Source of the DNA: JAFAGX01 sp035623255
Lineage (GTDB): Bacteria; Acidobacteriota; Terriglobia; Terriglobales; Acidobacteriaceae
Direction of reading: 5' to 3'
DNA length: 64,000 nucleotides
Assembly (NCBI GenBank): GCA_035623255.1
Contig: DASPTU010000114.1
Coordinates: 33,506 to 97,505 of the forward strand
The position numbers were made by a program, and so were the translations under genes. Shown in pieces: positions 51,913-61,184 of this stretch; position 1 is the first letter of the stretch, and each line of letters starts with the position of its first letter. The notes under the pieces are model-generated. The model did no database searches. It saw only the letters and a list, made by a program, of their open reading frames with translations, and was not told the origin of the DNA.

Positions 51913-53082
51913 TCAAAAACTTTTCACGAAATTCTTTCCTGGCAACTGCTTGACCTTGCCCGCTAACTCCAGCTCAAACAGCGCGGCGAAGATTTCCGAA
52001 GAAGAGAGTTCCAGCTCCAGCTTTTCGACGATCTCATCGATATGGGTGGACTCGTCGGCCTTCAATAAGGCGAAAATCTTCTTCTCATGAGGAGGCAGTT
52101 CACTTTCCTGAAATAGAGATGCGGTTTCGCCCGCGGGCGATTCAGGGCCGCACTTTGGGGTCAGCTTAAGTCGCACATCCGTCGGCAGTTCTTCCCAAAC
52201 GTCTTCCCAGGTTGCGACGAGCTTTGCTCCCTGTTTGATAAGGGTATTGGGTCCCCAGGAATTCTTATTAGTGACGTTGCCTGGGACGGCAAAAACTTCG
52301 CGGTTTTGTTCCAGAGCGCACCGTGATGTGATCCTCGTCCCACTGTACTCGGCGGCTTCCACCACCAGAACGCCAAGTGAGATACCGCTAATGATGCGGT
52401 TGCGGATAGGAAAATTCTGCGGCGCGGCAAAAGTGCCCAGAGGGAATTCCGAGATCACCGCCCCACCCAAGGCAAGCATACGCTCGATGAGGCGAGTATT
52501 TTCTTTCGGATATGGCACGTCAACGCCCGTGCCAAACACAGCCACGGTCTTGCCCTGGGCTGCAATTGCGCCACGGTGTCCTGCGGTATCGATACCTCTT
52601 GCCATCCCGCTGAAGATGACTAATCCTCGTGCCGCTAAATCGCAGGCCAATCGCTCGGCCATCCCCGAACCATAAGGGGTGGGATGCCGCGTCCCCACCA
52701 GAGCAATTCCGGGCTCCCCAATTACCGATTCGTTGCCCCGTACATAAAGGATAACTGGAGGATCGTAGATCTGCTTTAGCTGCGCCGGATAAAGCTGATG
52801 TTCCAGAGAAATCAGCCGGACGCCTGCTGCTTCGGCGCGAATGACCTCCTCATTCGCCAGTTCCATCGAGCGTCCCGTGCCCAGCGATTGCGCCGAAGAT
52901 GCGTGCAACCCAGCAGCCTCCAATTCTGTCAAGGATGCGTCAAAGAGATGCTGAATGCTGCCAAAGAAATCAACCAGGCGCCGCGCTTTGGTAGGCCCCA
53001 GGCCGGGCGTCAGCGCGAGTGCAAGCCAATGGATTGTGGGGCTGTCGATGCTTTTGCAGGGTAGTGCAACCGCCTCTGACAC
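51913..53082 (-). CDS. dprA: DNA-processing protein DprA
   Basis: Binds incoming single-stranded DNA and loads RecA in natural transformation. It starts with GTG at 53082, with GGAGGTAAAA close upstream. The 389 residues have an N-terminal helix-hairpin-helix-like segment (about 15-60, LALTPGLGPTKARRLVDFF), the Rossmann-like core with GTRHPTPYG, FSGMARGIDTAGHRGA and ISEFPLGT, and a C-terminal winged-helix (about 325-385). dprA and topA are neighbours in many bacteria. The gap of 140 bases to topA may contain a topA promoter. Confidence 0.95.
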   Translation of the reverse strand: MSEAVALPCKSIDSPTIHWLALALTPGLGPTKARRLVDFFGSIQHLFDASLTELEAAGLHASSAQSLGTGRSMELANEEVIRAEAAGVRLISLEHQLYPAQLKQIYDPPVILYVRGNESVIGEPGIALVGTRHPTPYGSGMAERLACDLAARGLVIFSGMARGIDTAGHRGAIAAQGKTVAVFGTGVDVPYPKENTRLIERMLALGGAVISEFPLGTFAAPQNFPIRNRIISGISLGVLVVEAAEYSGTRITSRCALEQNREVFAVPGNVTNKNSWGPNTLIKQGAKLVATWEDVWEELPTDVRLKLTPKCGPESPAGETASLFQESELPPHEKKIFALLKADESTHIDEIVEKLELELSSSEIFAALFELELAGKVKQLPGKNFVKSF

Positions 53083-53183
53083 TTTTACCTCCGCAGCATT
53101 CCTGCCTGAATCTATGGCGCGCCAAATTCGAGTGTCAAGGTAAGTTGCACTGATCGCTTTGTTAAAATCGTATGTTTTCCAGA

Positions 53184-54017
53184 ATGAAACCGCTTCGCGT
53201 CTCCGCCATTTCCTACCTAAACACCGCGCCGCTGATGTGGGACTTTGAGCACGGATCCGTGGGCGCAGCGTTCGAGGTCTCCTACACCATCCCTTCGCAA
53301 TGTGCGGCGAGCCTGCGAAACGGATCTGCCGACATTGGCATTATTCCAGCGGCCGCCTACACCTCGATTCCTGACCTGCTCATTCTTCCCGGGGTAGCGA
53401 TTGCGTCGCGACGAAGCGTGCGTTCTATCCTCCTGGTCAGCAAAGTGCCATTGGAAGAGATCCAAACGGTGGCCTTGGACAACTCGTCTCTAACCTCGGT
53501 GGCCCTGCTGAAAGTGCTGTTTGCGAAATGGTGGGGGAGCGGCCGGATCTTCACACCCATGGACCCCGAGATCGATCAAATGCTTCCACAAAACGATGCC
53601 GGCCTGCTGATCGGTGATCCCGCACTCATGGTCGATCGTTCCCGGTATGTGTGCTACGACTTGGCGGAGGAATGGGTGCGGCTGACCGGCAAGTCGTTCG
53701 TTTTCGCGTTCTGGGCGATACGCAAGGATGCCCTGAAAGAGGTTCCGCCCGACGTGGATCTGGCGGCGGTTTTCCAACAGGCTCGCGATCACGGCCTTTT
53801 GCCATACAACATCGCTCAAATCGCCAGGGATTGGTCGCCCCGCTTGGGGCTGACCAGGGCCGAGATCAAAACCTATTTGACCGAGAACATTCATTACTAC
53901 TTGGATCCCTCCTGCATTGAAGGCATGAACTTGTTCTTTCGATACGCTTTCGAGTGTGGGGCCCTGCCATCAGCGCCTCAGCTGTATTTTCTCGAAACCA
54001 AGCCAGCGCAACCGTAG
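53184..54017 (+). CDS. mqnA: Chorismate dehydratase MqnA (futalosine pathway)
   Basis: Removes water from chorismate to give 3-[(1-carboxyvinyl)oxy]benzoate, the first step of the futalosine route to menaquinone. A TAAAAT box at 53163-53168 places transcription start close to 53175, so the second Met (53184, MKPLRVSAISYLNTAPL) fits better than 53172. The 277-residue protein shows the family N-terminus, SYTIPSQCAASLRNGSADIGIIP, and ALDNSSLTSVALLKVLF. It belongs to the periplasmic-binding-protein fold but has no signal peptide. mqnC follows after 151 bases. Confidence 0.93.
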   Translation: MKPLRVSAISYLNTAPLMWDFEHGSVGAAFEVSYTIPSQCAASLRNGSADIGIIPAAAYTSIPDLLILPGVAIASRRSVRSILLVSKVPLEEIQTVALDNSSLTSVALLKVLFAKWWGSGRIFTPMDPEIDQMLPQNDAGLLIGDPALMVDRSRYVCYDLAEEWVRLTGKSFVFAFWAIRKDALKEVPPDVDLAAVFQQARDHGLLPYNIAQIARDWSPRLGLTRAEIKTYLTENIHYYLDPSCIEGMNLFFRYAFECGALPSAPQLYFLETKPAQP

Positions 54018-54168
54018 GCCCAGCCTAGCGGTGGTTGTCGGCATTTTGGCGCTCGTCGAGTACTTTCGCCGCATACGGGATTCGAATCAGAGATTACAGA
54101 CCGCCCAGACCAGGGCAGCCTAGAATTGCCGCGTCTTCACCCTCTCCACTACAATCAAGGCAATTGCG

Positions 54169-55215
54169 ATGGCTCTGAGCAAACAACAAGCACTGGATCT
54201 TTTCCGATCTGACGACTTGGTCGGTATCGGGATGGAGGCAAATGCTGTCCGCCGCAAACTCCACCCTGACGGCGTGGTTACCTACATCATCGATAGAAAT
54301 ATCAACTACACCAACTACTGCACAGAGTATTGCACGTTCTGCGCTTTCTATCGTCCTTTGAAGGGTCCCAAAGCCAAAGAAGGATATATTCTCGACTTCG
54401 AAGAAATTTACGAGAAGATTCGGGAGACGGTTGAACTTGGCGGCACTGGCGTGTTGATGCAAGGAGGGCTGCATCCGGATCTCAAGGTCGATTGGCACGA
54501 GCAGATGCTGCACGGCATCAAGCAGCAGTTCCCAGGAGTTCATCTACACTGCTACTCGGCTTCCGAAATTATTGCAATCTCGGAATACAGTGGACTTTCG
54601 ATTCATGACACCATCTTGCGTCTAAGAGACGCCGGTCTCGATTCGATTCCTGGCGGTGGGGCGGAGATTCTTGATGATGAGGTGCGTTACAAAATTGCCC
54701 GCCTGAAGTGCCTGACCGATGATTGGCTTAATGTGCACCGCACCGCTCACAAGCTCGGCATGCGCACGACGGCTACGATGATGTTTGGCGTCGGCGAAAG
54801 GTACGAGCACCGAGTCAATCATTTTCAGCGGCTCTACGATCTCCAGGAAGAAACAGGTGGCTTTACTGCGTTTATTCCCTGGACTTTTCAACCGGCGAAT
54901 ACTGCCTTGGGTGGCCGCCATTGGGACGAAGCTACCGCCGTGGAGTACCTCAAAACGCTTGCCATTTCGCGGCTCTATCTTTCGAATTTTCAAAATGTGC
55001 AATCAAGCTGGGTCACGCAGGGGCTGAAAGTTTGCCAGCTTGGGCTGCAGTTTGGCGGCAATGACGTGGGCTCCGTGATGCTGGAGGAGAATGTGGTTCG
55101 TGCAGCCGGAGTCACCAACTGCACGACAGAAGAAGAGCTGCGGCGCATCATCCGGGATGCCGGATTCAAGCCGGTACAACGGGACACCCTCTATCGGACT
55201 TATTTCTTGAATTGA
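54169..55215 (+). CDS. mqnC: Cyclic dehypoxanthinyl futalosine synthase MqnC (radical SAM)
   Basis: Radical SAM enzyme that cyclises dehypoxanthinyl futalosine. The 348 residues contain the 4Fe-4S site CTEYCTFC (about 45-52, CxxxCxxC) after NYTNY, GGTGVLMQGGLHPDLK, PGGGAEIL and the C-terminal RDTLYRTYFLN end typical of MqnC rather than MqnE. A TACAAT box lies 13 bases before the start. No mqnB or mqnE is in the window, so at least the second and third steps are encoded elsewhere. Confidence 0.95.
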   Translation: MALSKQQALDLFRSDDLVGIGMEANAVRRKLHPDGVVTYIIDRNINYTNYCTEYCTFCAFYRPLKGPKAKEGYILDFEEIYEKIRETVELGGTGVLMQGGLHPDLKVDWHEQMLHGIKQQFPGVHLHCYSASEIIAISEYSGLSIHDTILRLRDAGLDSIPGGGAEILDDEVRYKIARLKCLTDDWLNVHRTAHKLGMRTTATMMFGVGERYEHRVNHFQRLYDLQEETGGFTAFIPWTFQPANTALGGRHWDEATAVEYLKTLAISRLYLSNFQNVQSSWVTQGLKVCQLGLQFGGNDVGSVMLEENVVRAAGVTNCTTEEELRRIIRDAGFKPVQRDTLYRTYFLN

Positions 55216-55330
55216 ATTCCAATCGATCTCGAATCGACGAGGCCCGCCACATTCAATTACGCTGCAGTGTCTCAGGTACAATAACAATTTAGACGGAGGA
55301 CCTAGTCAGTCCCCTTGCCAGAACCCCGTC

Positions 55331-56953
55331 ATGCTGGTCTCAACACATCTTGCAGCCCTAGTCATTCTTACGTCGCGCGGTCTTGGGCAGTACCTCCGCC
55401 AGCACTTTCTCGATAAGACCTTTCAGGGCCTATATCACGCCAATGCGTTTGACATGGCGCTGTTGATCCCCTATTTCGTGGTGCTGATCCTGCTGGCGTT
55501 CTATGGCGCGCACCGCTACATCCTGGTGTACCTGTATTACAAGAACAAGAAGAACAGCAGCAGGGAGCCGCTGAACAGATTCACAGAATTGCCGAGCGTT
55601 ACCGTGCAGCTGCCCATTTTCAATGAGCAGTTTGTCGTGGAACGATTGCTGGATGCGGTATGCCGGGTGGATTATCCGCTGGACAAGTTGGACATCCAGG
55701 TGTTGGACGATTCAACCGACGAAACCCAAGCAGTGGCAAAAGGGCTGGTAGACCATTATGTCGCTCGAGGTTTCCCAGTCACCTATCACCATCGCAGCAA
55801 TCGCCAGGGATTCAAGGCGGGGGCCTTAGCGGAAGGTCTCAAAAGGGCAAAAGGTGAATTCGTCGCGCTCTTCGATGCTGACTTCGTCCCTCCACCAGAC
55901 TTTCTGCAACGCACCATTCACCACTTTACCGATCCAAAGGTCGCCATGGTCCAGACCCGCTGGACGCACATCAATCGAAATTATTCGTTTCTCACAGAAG
56001 TGGAAGCAATTCTGTTAGACGGTCACTTTGTTCTCGAACATTCCGGCCGCGCTCGCAGCAACGTATTCTTTAACTTCAACGGCACGGCTGGGGTATGGCG
56101 CCGGAATGCGATCGACGACGCGGGGGGGTGGCAACACGATACCCTTACCGAGGATACAGACCTTTCCTATCGCGCCCAGTTGAAGGGATGGAAGTTCATT
56201 TACCGGCAAGACGTGGAGTGTCCGGCCGAGCTTCCCGTCGAAATGACGGCTTTCAAAACGCAACAGGCGCGTTGGGCCAAGGGACTCATTCAAACGAGTA
56301 AGAAGATTTTGCCCCAGGTTCTGAACAGCCAGGAGAGATTCCACGTAAAGCTCGAGGCCTGGTATCACTTAACCGCCAACCTCAGTTATCCACTGATGAT
56401 CGTGCTCTCCGTCTTGCTGCTGCCGGCCATGATCATCCGTTTCTATCAAGGCTGGTTTCAGATGTTGTACATCGATCTGCCTCTCTTCATGGCCTCGACG
56501 TTTTCGATCTCCAGCTTCTATCTGGTGTCGCAACGCGAGCTTTTTCCCAGGAACTGGCCTCGAAGCCTGCTGTACCTGCCCTTTCTGATGGCTCTGGGCA
56601 TTGGGCTCACGGTAACCAACTCGCGGGCTGTGCTGGAAGCGCTGCTCGGAAAGCAGACAGCGTTCGCGCGTACCCCGAAATATCGAGTCGAATCGAAGCG
56701 AGATAAAGTGCGGGCATCGACATACCGCCGCGGTCTCGGCTGGGTGCCTTGGATAGAACTGCTGATCGGCTGCTATTTCGCTCTCACCGTCTACTACGCT
56801 GTCGAAAATGAAAATTACATCACCGTTCCGTTCCTGTTGCTGTTTGTGCTTGGCTATTGGTACACCGGATTGATGTCCTTGCTACAAGGACGTCTCTCAG
56901 GCCTCTCGCTTCGCGCTGAAACTCAAAGCAAACCGTTTCCGGTCGGCGTGTAG
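55331..56953 (+). CDS. Family 2 glycosyltransferase (cellulose synthase-like), membrane bound
   Basis: A 540-residue processive-type GT2. One membrane segment (about 40-62) precedes the catalytic domain (about 90-320) with VQLPIFNEQFVVERLL, the VLDDSTDET and ALFDADFVPP metal-binding aspartates, a TEDTDLSYR and the QQARWAKG (QxxRW) motif. Four further membrane segments follow (about 350-520). It transfers sugars from nucleotide donors to a polysaccharide or lipid at the inner membrane; the product is not predictable. It lies among the mqn genes but has no evident functional link with them. Confidence 0.9.
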   Translation: MLVSTHLAALVILTSRGLGQYLRQHFLDKTFQGLYHANAFDMALLIPYFVVLILLAFYGAHRYILVYLYYKNKKNSSREPLNRFTELPSVTVQLPIFNEQFVVERLLDAVCRVDYPLDKLDIQVLDDSTDETQAVAKGLVDHYVARGFPVTYHHRSNRQGFKAGALAEGLKRAKGEFVALFDADFVPPPDFLQRTIHHFTDPKVAMVQTRWTHINRNYSFLTEVEAILLDGHFVLEHSGRARSNVFFNFNGTAGVWRRNAIDDAGGWQHDTLTEDTDLSYRAQLKGWKFIYRQDVECPAELPVEMTAFKTQQARWAKGLIQTSKKILPQVLNSQERFHVKLEAWYHLTANLSYPLMIVLSVLLLPAMIIRFYQGWFQMLYIDLPLFMASTFSISSFYLVSQRELFPRNWPRSLLYLPFLMALGIGLTVTNSRAVLEALLGKQTAFARTPKYRVESKRDKVRASTYRRGLGWVPWIELLIGCYFALTVYYAVENENYITVPFLLLFVLGYWYTGLMSLLQGRLSGLSLRAETQSKPFPVGV

Positions 56954-56987
56954 ATTTCCCCATCTGATATCCTAAGTCATCGTGCGA

Positions 56988-57134
56988 ATGTTGTGGTGGT
57001 TTCTGATCCTGGCCTGCAGTACCGGGGCTGTTCTTTGGGCAGCTACGGCAACGTATCTTCGCGTGCGGCGCCACATGAAAATCTCCACAACGGTGAGCAA
57101 GGGTAGTGTCGGACGTGAAGCTGACCACGTCTAG
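56988..57134 (+). CDS. Possible small membrane protein (48 aa)
   Basis: A complete short frame between the glycosyltransferase and bioY. Residues 1-20 are hydrophobic (LWWFLILACSTGAVLWAA), followed by a basic hydrophilic tail (RVRRHMKISTTVSKG). A GTG at 56982 is also possible. No clear Shine-Dalgarno is seen, and the match to any family is unknown; the single span and tight placement make it plausible, not proven. Confidence 0.4.
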   Translation: MLWWFLILACSTGAVLWAATATYLRVRRHMKISTTVSKGSVGREADHV

Positions 57135-57163
57135 AGTAATTTTTATCTGGGAGAAGAGTTCCC

Positions 57164-57742
57164 ATGTTGAAATCCACTGCCGAGTCGCTACGCGGGAATG
57201 ATCGCATTCTCAATGCGGTCGCCCAGATCGCAATCGTGGTCAGCGCCAGCTTTTTCGTCGCATTGTGCGCGCGCGTTACAGTGCCGCTACCTTTTACTCC
57301 TGTTCCTCTTACCTTGCAGAATTTCGGCGTATTGCTAGTGGGCTTGAGTTTGGGCTCACGACGCGGATTTGCCGCGCTGGCACTTTACGTAGCCGAGGGG
57401 ATGATGGGTCTTCCGGTCTTCAATCCGACGGGGCCGGGCGGTTTGGCCCAATTGGCTGGGCCGACTGGCGGATTTCTCTTCGCCTACCCTTTCGTTGCTG
57501 GTGTGGCCGGCTTGATTATGGAATCCGGAAAACGGACCTTCGCGCGCGCTGCAATTGCCGCTTCTGCTGCTGAGATTGCACTCTTTACTAGCGGACTCTC
57601 GTGGCTAGCCATCCTGACGCACTCCCTTGCTCAAGCCGTGCGGTTCGGACTGTACTGGTTCGTGTTTGCGGAGATCATCAAGATCATGGCCTCCGCCGGT
57701 CTTGCAACCGGCTGGGACCGGATTCGCGGGGTTCGCGAATGA
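57164..57742 (+). CDS. bioY: BioY-family transporter substrate-binding subunit
   Basis: A 192-residue ECF-transporter S component of the BioY family with six membrane spans. Typical motifs are VTVPLPFTPVPLTLQNF (about 40-56), GSRRGFAALALYVAEGMMGLPVF and AGPTGGFLFAYPFVA. BioY captures biotin with or without BioMN; no bioM or bioN is here, so it may work alone or with a shared module. GGGAGAAG precedes the ATG. The stop overlaps the mqnD start by four bases (ATGA). Confidence 0.92.
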   Translation: MLKSTAESLRGNDRILNAVAQIAIVVSASFFVALCARVTVPLPFTPVPLTLQNFGVLLVGLSLGSRRGFAALALYVAEGMMGLPVFNPTGPGGLAQLAGPTGGFLFAYPFVAGVAGLIMESGKRTFARAAIAASAAEIALFTSGLSWLAILTHSLAQAVRFGLYWFVFAEIIKIMASAGLATGWDRIRGVRE

Positions 57743-58656
57743 CTTCAATCAGCATCATGTCTAAAAATTCGGGCAATTCGGAATCTGATACCTCACCCTC
57801 GAGCGACGCCCGTAGGGGCTCCCAAGTGCGGGAGATTACTGTCGCCCACAGCCCCGACTCCGACGACGCCTTCATGTTCTACGCCTTGGCCACTAACAAG
57901 GTGCGTGTTCCGGGTCTGCGCTTTTCGCATGTGCTTTGTGACATCGAGACTTTGAACCGGAAGGCCTTGCAAGGCGTGTATGACGTTACCGCTATTTCCT
58001 TCCACGCTTATCCATATATTCAGTCGCACTATGCCTTGCTCCCTAGCGGCGGCAGCGTGGGAGAAGGTTATGGCCCCATGATCGTTGCGCCGCGCGCGTA
58101 TTCGGTGAACGACATTAAAGGCAAGCGCATCGCCGTGCCGGGGACGATGACCACCGCTTATCTTGTTCTTCAGCTTTTCGCACCGGGAATTGCCACTGAA
58201 GTGGTCCCTTTCGATCGAATCATTCCAGAGTTGCTCGAAGGTAAGCACGACGCCGGACTTGTTATTCATGAAGGCCAGTTAACATATGACAAGATCGGGC
58301 TGTACCGTGTCGTGGATCTCGGTAAGTGGTGGCAGAAAGTGACCGGACTGCCGTTGCCCTTAGGTGGAAACGCCATCCGGCGCAGCCTTGGGCCGCAACT
58401 AATGTCGCAGGTCGCCTCAGCTTTGCGGGGAAGTATTCAGTATGCGTTGGACCATCGCGAGGAAGCGCTCGCCTATGCTATGCAATTTTCCCGCGATCTG
58501 GATCCGCAGTTGGCCGATAAGTTCGTCGGCATGTACGTGAATGAACGCACTCTTGATTATGGACCAGACGGCCGCGAAGCTGTGCGGCGCCTGTTGGACA
58601 TGGGCCACAAAGCCGGAATCATCTCCGAGGAGGCTGAAGTGGAGTTTGCAGCCTAA
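57739..58656 (+). CDS. mqnD: 1,4-dihydroxy-6-naphthoate synthase MqnD
   Basis: Converts cyclic dehypoxanthinyl futalosine to 1,4-dihydroxy-6-naphthoate, the last dedicated naphthoate step of the futalosine pathway. The start ATG overlaps the bioY stop (ATGA), which rules against the longer upstream frame. The 305-residue protein has an extra Ser-rich N-terminal arm of about 28 residues, then the typical ITVAHSPDSDDAFMFYAL, TAISFHAYPYI, GYGPMIVAP and IPGTMTTA-like loop (AVPGTMTTAYLVL). PBP-like fold, cytoplasmic. Confidence 0.94.
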   Translation: MTSISIMSKNSGNSESDTSPSSDARRGSQVREITVAHSPDSDDAFMFYALATNKVRVPGLRFSHVLCDIETLNRKALQGVYDVTAISFHAYPYIQSHYALLPSGGSVGEGYGPMIVAPRAYSVNDIKGKRIAVPGTMTTAYLVLQLFAPGIATEVVPFDRIIPELLEGKHDAGLVIHEGQLTYDKIGLYRVVDLGKWWQKVTGLPLPLGGNAIRRSLGPQLMSQVASALRGSIQYALDHREEALAYAMQFSRDLDPQLADKFVGMYVNERTLDYGPDGREAVRRLLDMGHKAGIISEEAEVEFAA

Positions 58657-58731
58657 GGATCGGTTAACCCGCTGATTCCTAGTTCGACGTGTCTGGTACC
58701 GGGAATTTAGCCCTGGGGGCTCTCACTACTT

Positions 58732-59445
58732 ATGCCCACCGGAAGTAATTCCCACGGTTCTCAAACGCTCCTGATCGATGCCGATGACACGCTTTGGGAA
58801 AACAATATCTACTTTGAGCGCGCTATCGCTAATTTCATTTCTTTTCTGAACCATCACGAGTACACGGCGGAGCAGGTACGTCAAGTTCTGAATGACGTCG
58901 AGCGTGAGTGCATCGTGACTCACGGTTACGGTCTGCATAGCTTCGCTCATGCTCTCGCGCAAACCTTTGAACGGTTATCAGTGGAACCGCTCACGCCTGC
59001 ATTGCACGAAACCATCAACGGGTTCGCGCACACCATAGCCGAGCATCCGATGGAAATTATTCGCGGCGTTCCTGAAACTTTGCATTATCTCTCAGAGCGT
59101 CATCACCTGATCATGCTCACCAAAGGCGCGATTGCCGAGCAGACGGGGAAGGTGGAGCGATCTGGCTTGAAAGACTATTTCGCAGCGGTCGAAATCGTGG
59201 CAGAAAAGGACGCTTTTACCTATCGAACGATCATCTCAAAGTACGACTTGCCGGCCGACTCTACATGGATGGTAGGAAACAGCCCTAAGTCCGACATCAA
59301 TCCGGCGCTATCGGCGGGGATTAACGCGGTCTTCGTCCCCCATGGAAACACGTGGATTCTGGAACACGACGAGGTAGCCGAACCCACGCCGCCCTGCCGT
59401 TTGCTGGTGGTAGAAACTTTTGCTGGCCTGAGACAGCATTTCTAG
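58732..59445 (+). CDS. HAD-superfamily hydrolase (YjjG-like)
   Basis: A 237-residue HAD phosphatase. Motif I is LLIDADDTLWENN (Asp nucleophile about residue 14), motif II is in IMLTKG (Thr about 123), motif III is a Lys near 155, and motif IV is WMVGNSPKSDINPAL. A helical cap domain occupies about 20-95. YjjG-type enzymes dephosphorylate nucleotides or sugar phosphates. It lies 75 bases after mqnD on the same strand; a role in menaquinone synthesis is not indicated. Confidence 0.86.
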   Translation: MPTGSNSHGSQTLLIDADDTLWENNIYFERAIANFISFLNHHEYTAEQVRQVLNDVERECIVTHGYGLHSFAHALAQTFERLSVEPLTPALHETINGFAHTIAEHPMEIIRGVPETLHYLSERHHLIMLTKGAIAEQTGKVERSGLKDYFAAVEIVAEKDAFTYRTIISKYDLPADSTWMVGNSPKSDINPALSAGINAVFVPHGNTWILEHDEVAEPTPPCRLLVVETFAGLRQHF

Positions 59446-59602
59446 CGACCCAGAGCGGGTTCTTCAATCCCTAGCCCGGTCAGTTTTTGCCGCATAGGAA
59501 TCACCATGATTTCCGGATATATTTCTTCTCATTCCGATTTTTTGCAGCCTACAAGAAGGACGGTTCCCCGATAGCGTCCTCTCGGCATTTAGAATGTTTC
59601 GT

Positions 59603-60496
59603 ATGTCCGACAAGACGCGCAGCTTTGATTTTGTCCAGCTCGACGTTTTCACTTCCAGGCGCTTTGAGGGTAATTCTCTGGCAGTTCTTCCGGATGCGCG
59701 TGGGCTAAGTGACGATCAGATGCAGGCCATTGCCCGCGAGATGAATCTTTCCGAGACCACCTTTGTCCTTCCCCGAGATCCCGCGATCGAGCGAGAGCGT
59801 GGCATACGCGTGCGTATTTTCACGGTGCAAGAAGAGCTCCCATTTGCCGGACATCCCACTCTGGGCACTGCCTTCCACCTGCGAGGATCGAGCTCGGCAG
59901 ACAAAGTGATTCTTGATCTGAATGTCGGTAAGGTCCCGGTTCAATTCGAAGAAATGCCCTGCCAGCCGGTCTTCGGCGAGATGACGCAGGTTGATCCGCA
60001 ATTCGGAATGACACACGATCGCGAAGAGGTGGCGCGCGCTTCCGGCCTGACCTACGGTGACATCGATCCGTCGTTGCCAATCCAAACCATTTCGACCGGC
60101 GTACCATTTACAGTGGTTCCGTTGCGCGGTTTGGAAACCATCCGGAATGTCGTTGTCGACGTTAAAGGTTCTTCAGAATATCTTGCGCACACCGGCGGGA
60201 AGTTCTTTTACTTCGTGACCCGCGAAACCGTTGATCCTGAAGCCAGATTGCACGCCCGCATGATCTTCTACAACGGCGAGGATCCGGCCACCGGTTCCGC
60301 GGCCGGTTGTGCGGCCGCATGGATGGTTGCCAACGGCATCGTTGAAGCAGAAGAACGTGTGTTGATTGAGCAGGGAGTGGAGATGCAACGCCCGAGCCGG
60401 ATTTTCGTTCGAGCCGCGAAGAGGGATGACCGAGTGGTTAATGTGCGCGTCGGTGGAAATGTCGTGGAAACCGTTCGAGGCAAACTTTTTTTGTGA
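59603..60496 (+). CDS. PhzF-family isomerase-like protein
   Basis: ATG 59603 (MSDKTRSFDFVQLDVF) is preferred over 59594 since it fits the family start, and TAGAAT ends seven bases before it. The 297 residues have the catalytic Glu in MNLSETTFVL (about 49), FAGHPTLGTAFHL and GEDPATGSAAGCAAAW. PhzF-like enzymes are diaminopimelate-epimerase-fold isomerases with diverse substrates, and no phenazine genes are near. No ribosome site is seen. Confidence 0.87.
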   Translation: MSDKTRSFDFVQLDVFTSRRFEGNSLAVLPDARGLSDDQMQAIAREMNLSETTFVLPRDPAIERERGIRVRIFTVQEELPFAGHPTLGTAFHLRGSSSADKVILDLNVGKVPVQFEEMPCQPVFGEMTQVDPQFGMTHDREEVARASGLTYGDIDPSLPIQTISTGVPFTVVPLRGLETIRNVVVDVKGSSEYLAHTGGKFFYFVTRETVDPEARLHARMIFYNGEDPATGSAAGCAAAWMVANGIVEAEERVLIEQGVEMQRPSRIFVRAAKRDDRVVNVRVGGNVVETVRGKLFL

Positions 60497-60695
60497 CTTG
60501 CTGATGTGAGAACCTCCAGTAAAAACAGCGATACACAATCGCAGGAGTTTTTCAATAGACATAGTTTTGCCATTAGCATCGACGGCACTTTACACCGGGC
60601 ATTCCCGCCTTTTAGGATTCCAGTCGCTTCAAGTTCTCTGTCAAAAGTAATTTTCTCGATTACCGCGTTATCCAGTTGCCATTGCGGATAAACGA

Positions 60696-61118
60696 ATGAA
60701 GCCTAAAAGAACGATCCTCTGCGTTGATGACAACGAACAGGCACTCTCGATCCGCAAAGTTCTGCTCGAGACACGAGGTTATCGAGTGGTCATGTGTAAC
60801 AGCGCTCAGCAGGCGCTCGAAGCCTTCCGCAAGGGTGGCATCGACCTGGTACTTACCGACCTGATCATGCCGGAGATGGATGGCAGCAAGCTGATCGACG
60901 AAATCAAATCAGCTTCGCCTCAAACGCCGGCCATTTTACTGTCGGGAAAGGTGAAGATCTTTGATCGCGCGACCCGAGCCGATGTGTTTATGCCAAAAGG
61001 AATGTACGCACCCTCCGAGTTGTTAGAACGAATCCGCCTGTTATTGGTCCGCAAGCGTGGCCCTAAGCGTCCGCATACTTCCACAGAGGCTGCCGGTTCA
61101 CGGACGAGCGCCGCTTAG
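60696..61118 (+). CDS. Single-domain response regulator
   Basis: A 140-residue receiver with D11-D12, phospho-acceptor D55 (LVLTDLIMPEMDG), Ser in ILLSGKV and Lys in FMPKG, so all key positions are present, unlike the receiver at 12980. A basic, low-complexity tail (about 120-140) follows. No output domain and no adjacent kinase are seen. Upstream, 60497-60695 (about 200 bases) has no gene and no clear promoter. Confidence 0.86.
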   Translation: MKPKRTILCVDDNEQALSIRKVLLETRGYRVVMCNSAQQALEAFRKGGIDLVLTDLIMPEMDGSKLIDEIKSASPQTPAILLSGKVKIFDRATRADVFMPKGMYAPSELLERIRLLLVRKRGPKRPHTSTEAAGSRTSAA

Positions 61119-61184
61119 ATGACCCGAAACTGGATCCGCCCGTCGGCTGAGCGCAACTGATTCGGTGTAATATCGATGAATTGA

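Noticed and set aside
57601..57738. N-terminal extension of the mqnD frame
   Set aside because: Lies inside bioY; ATGA overlap gives a sensible start.
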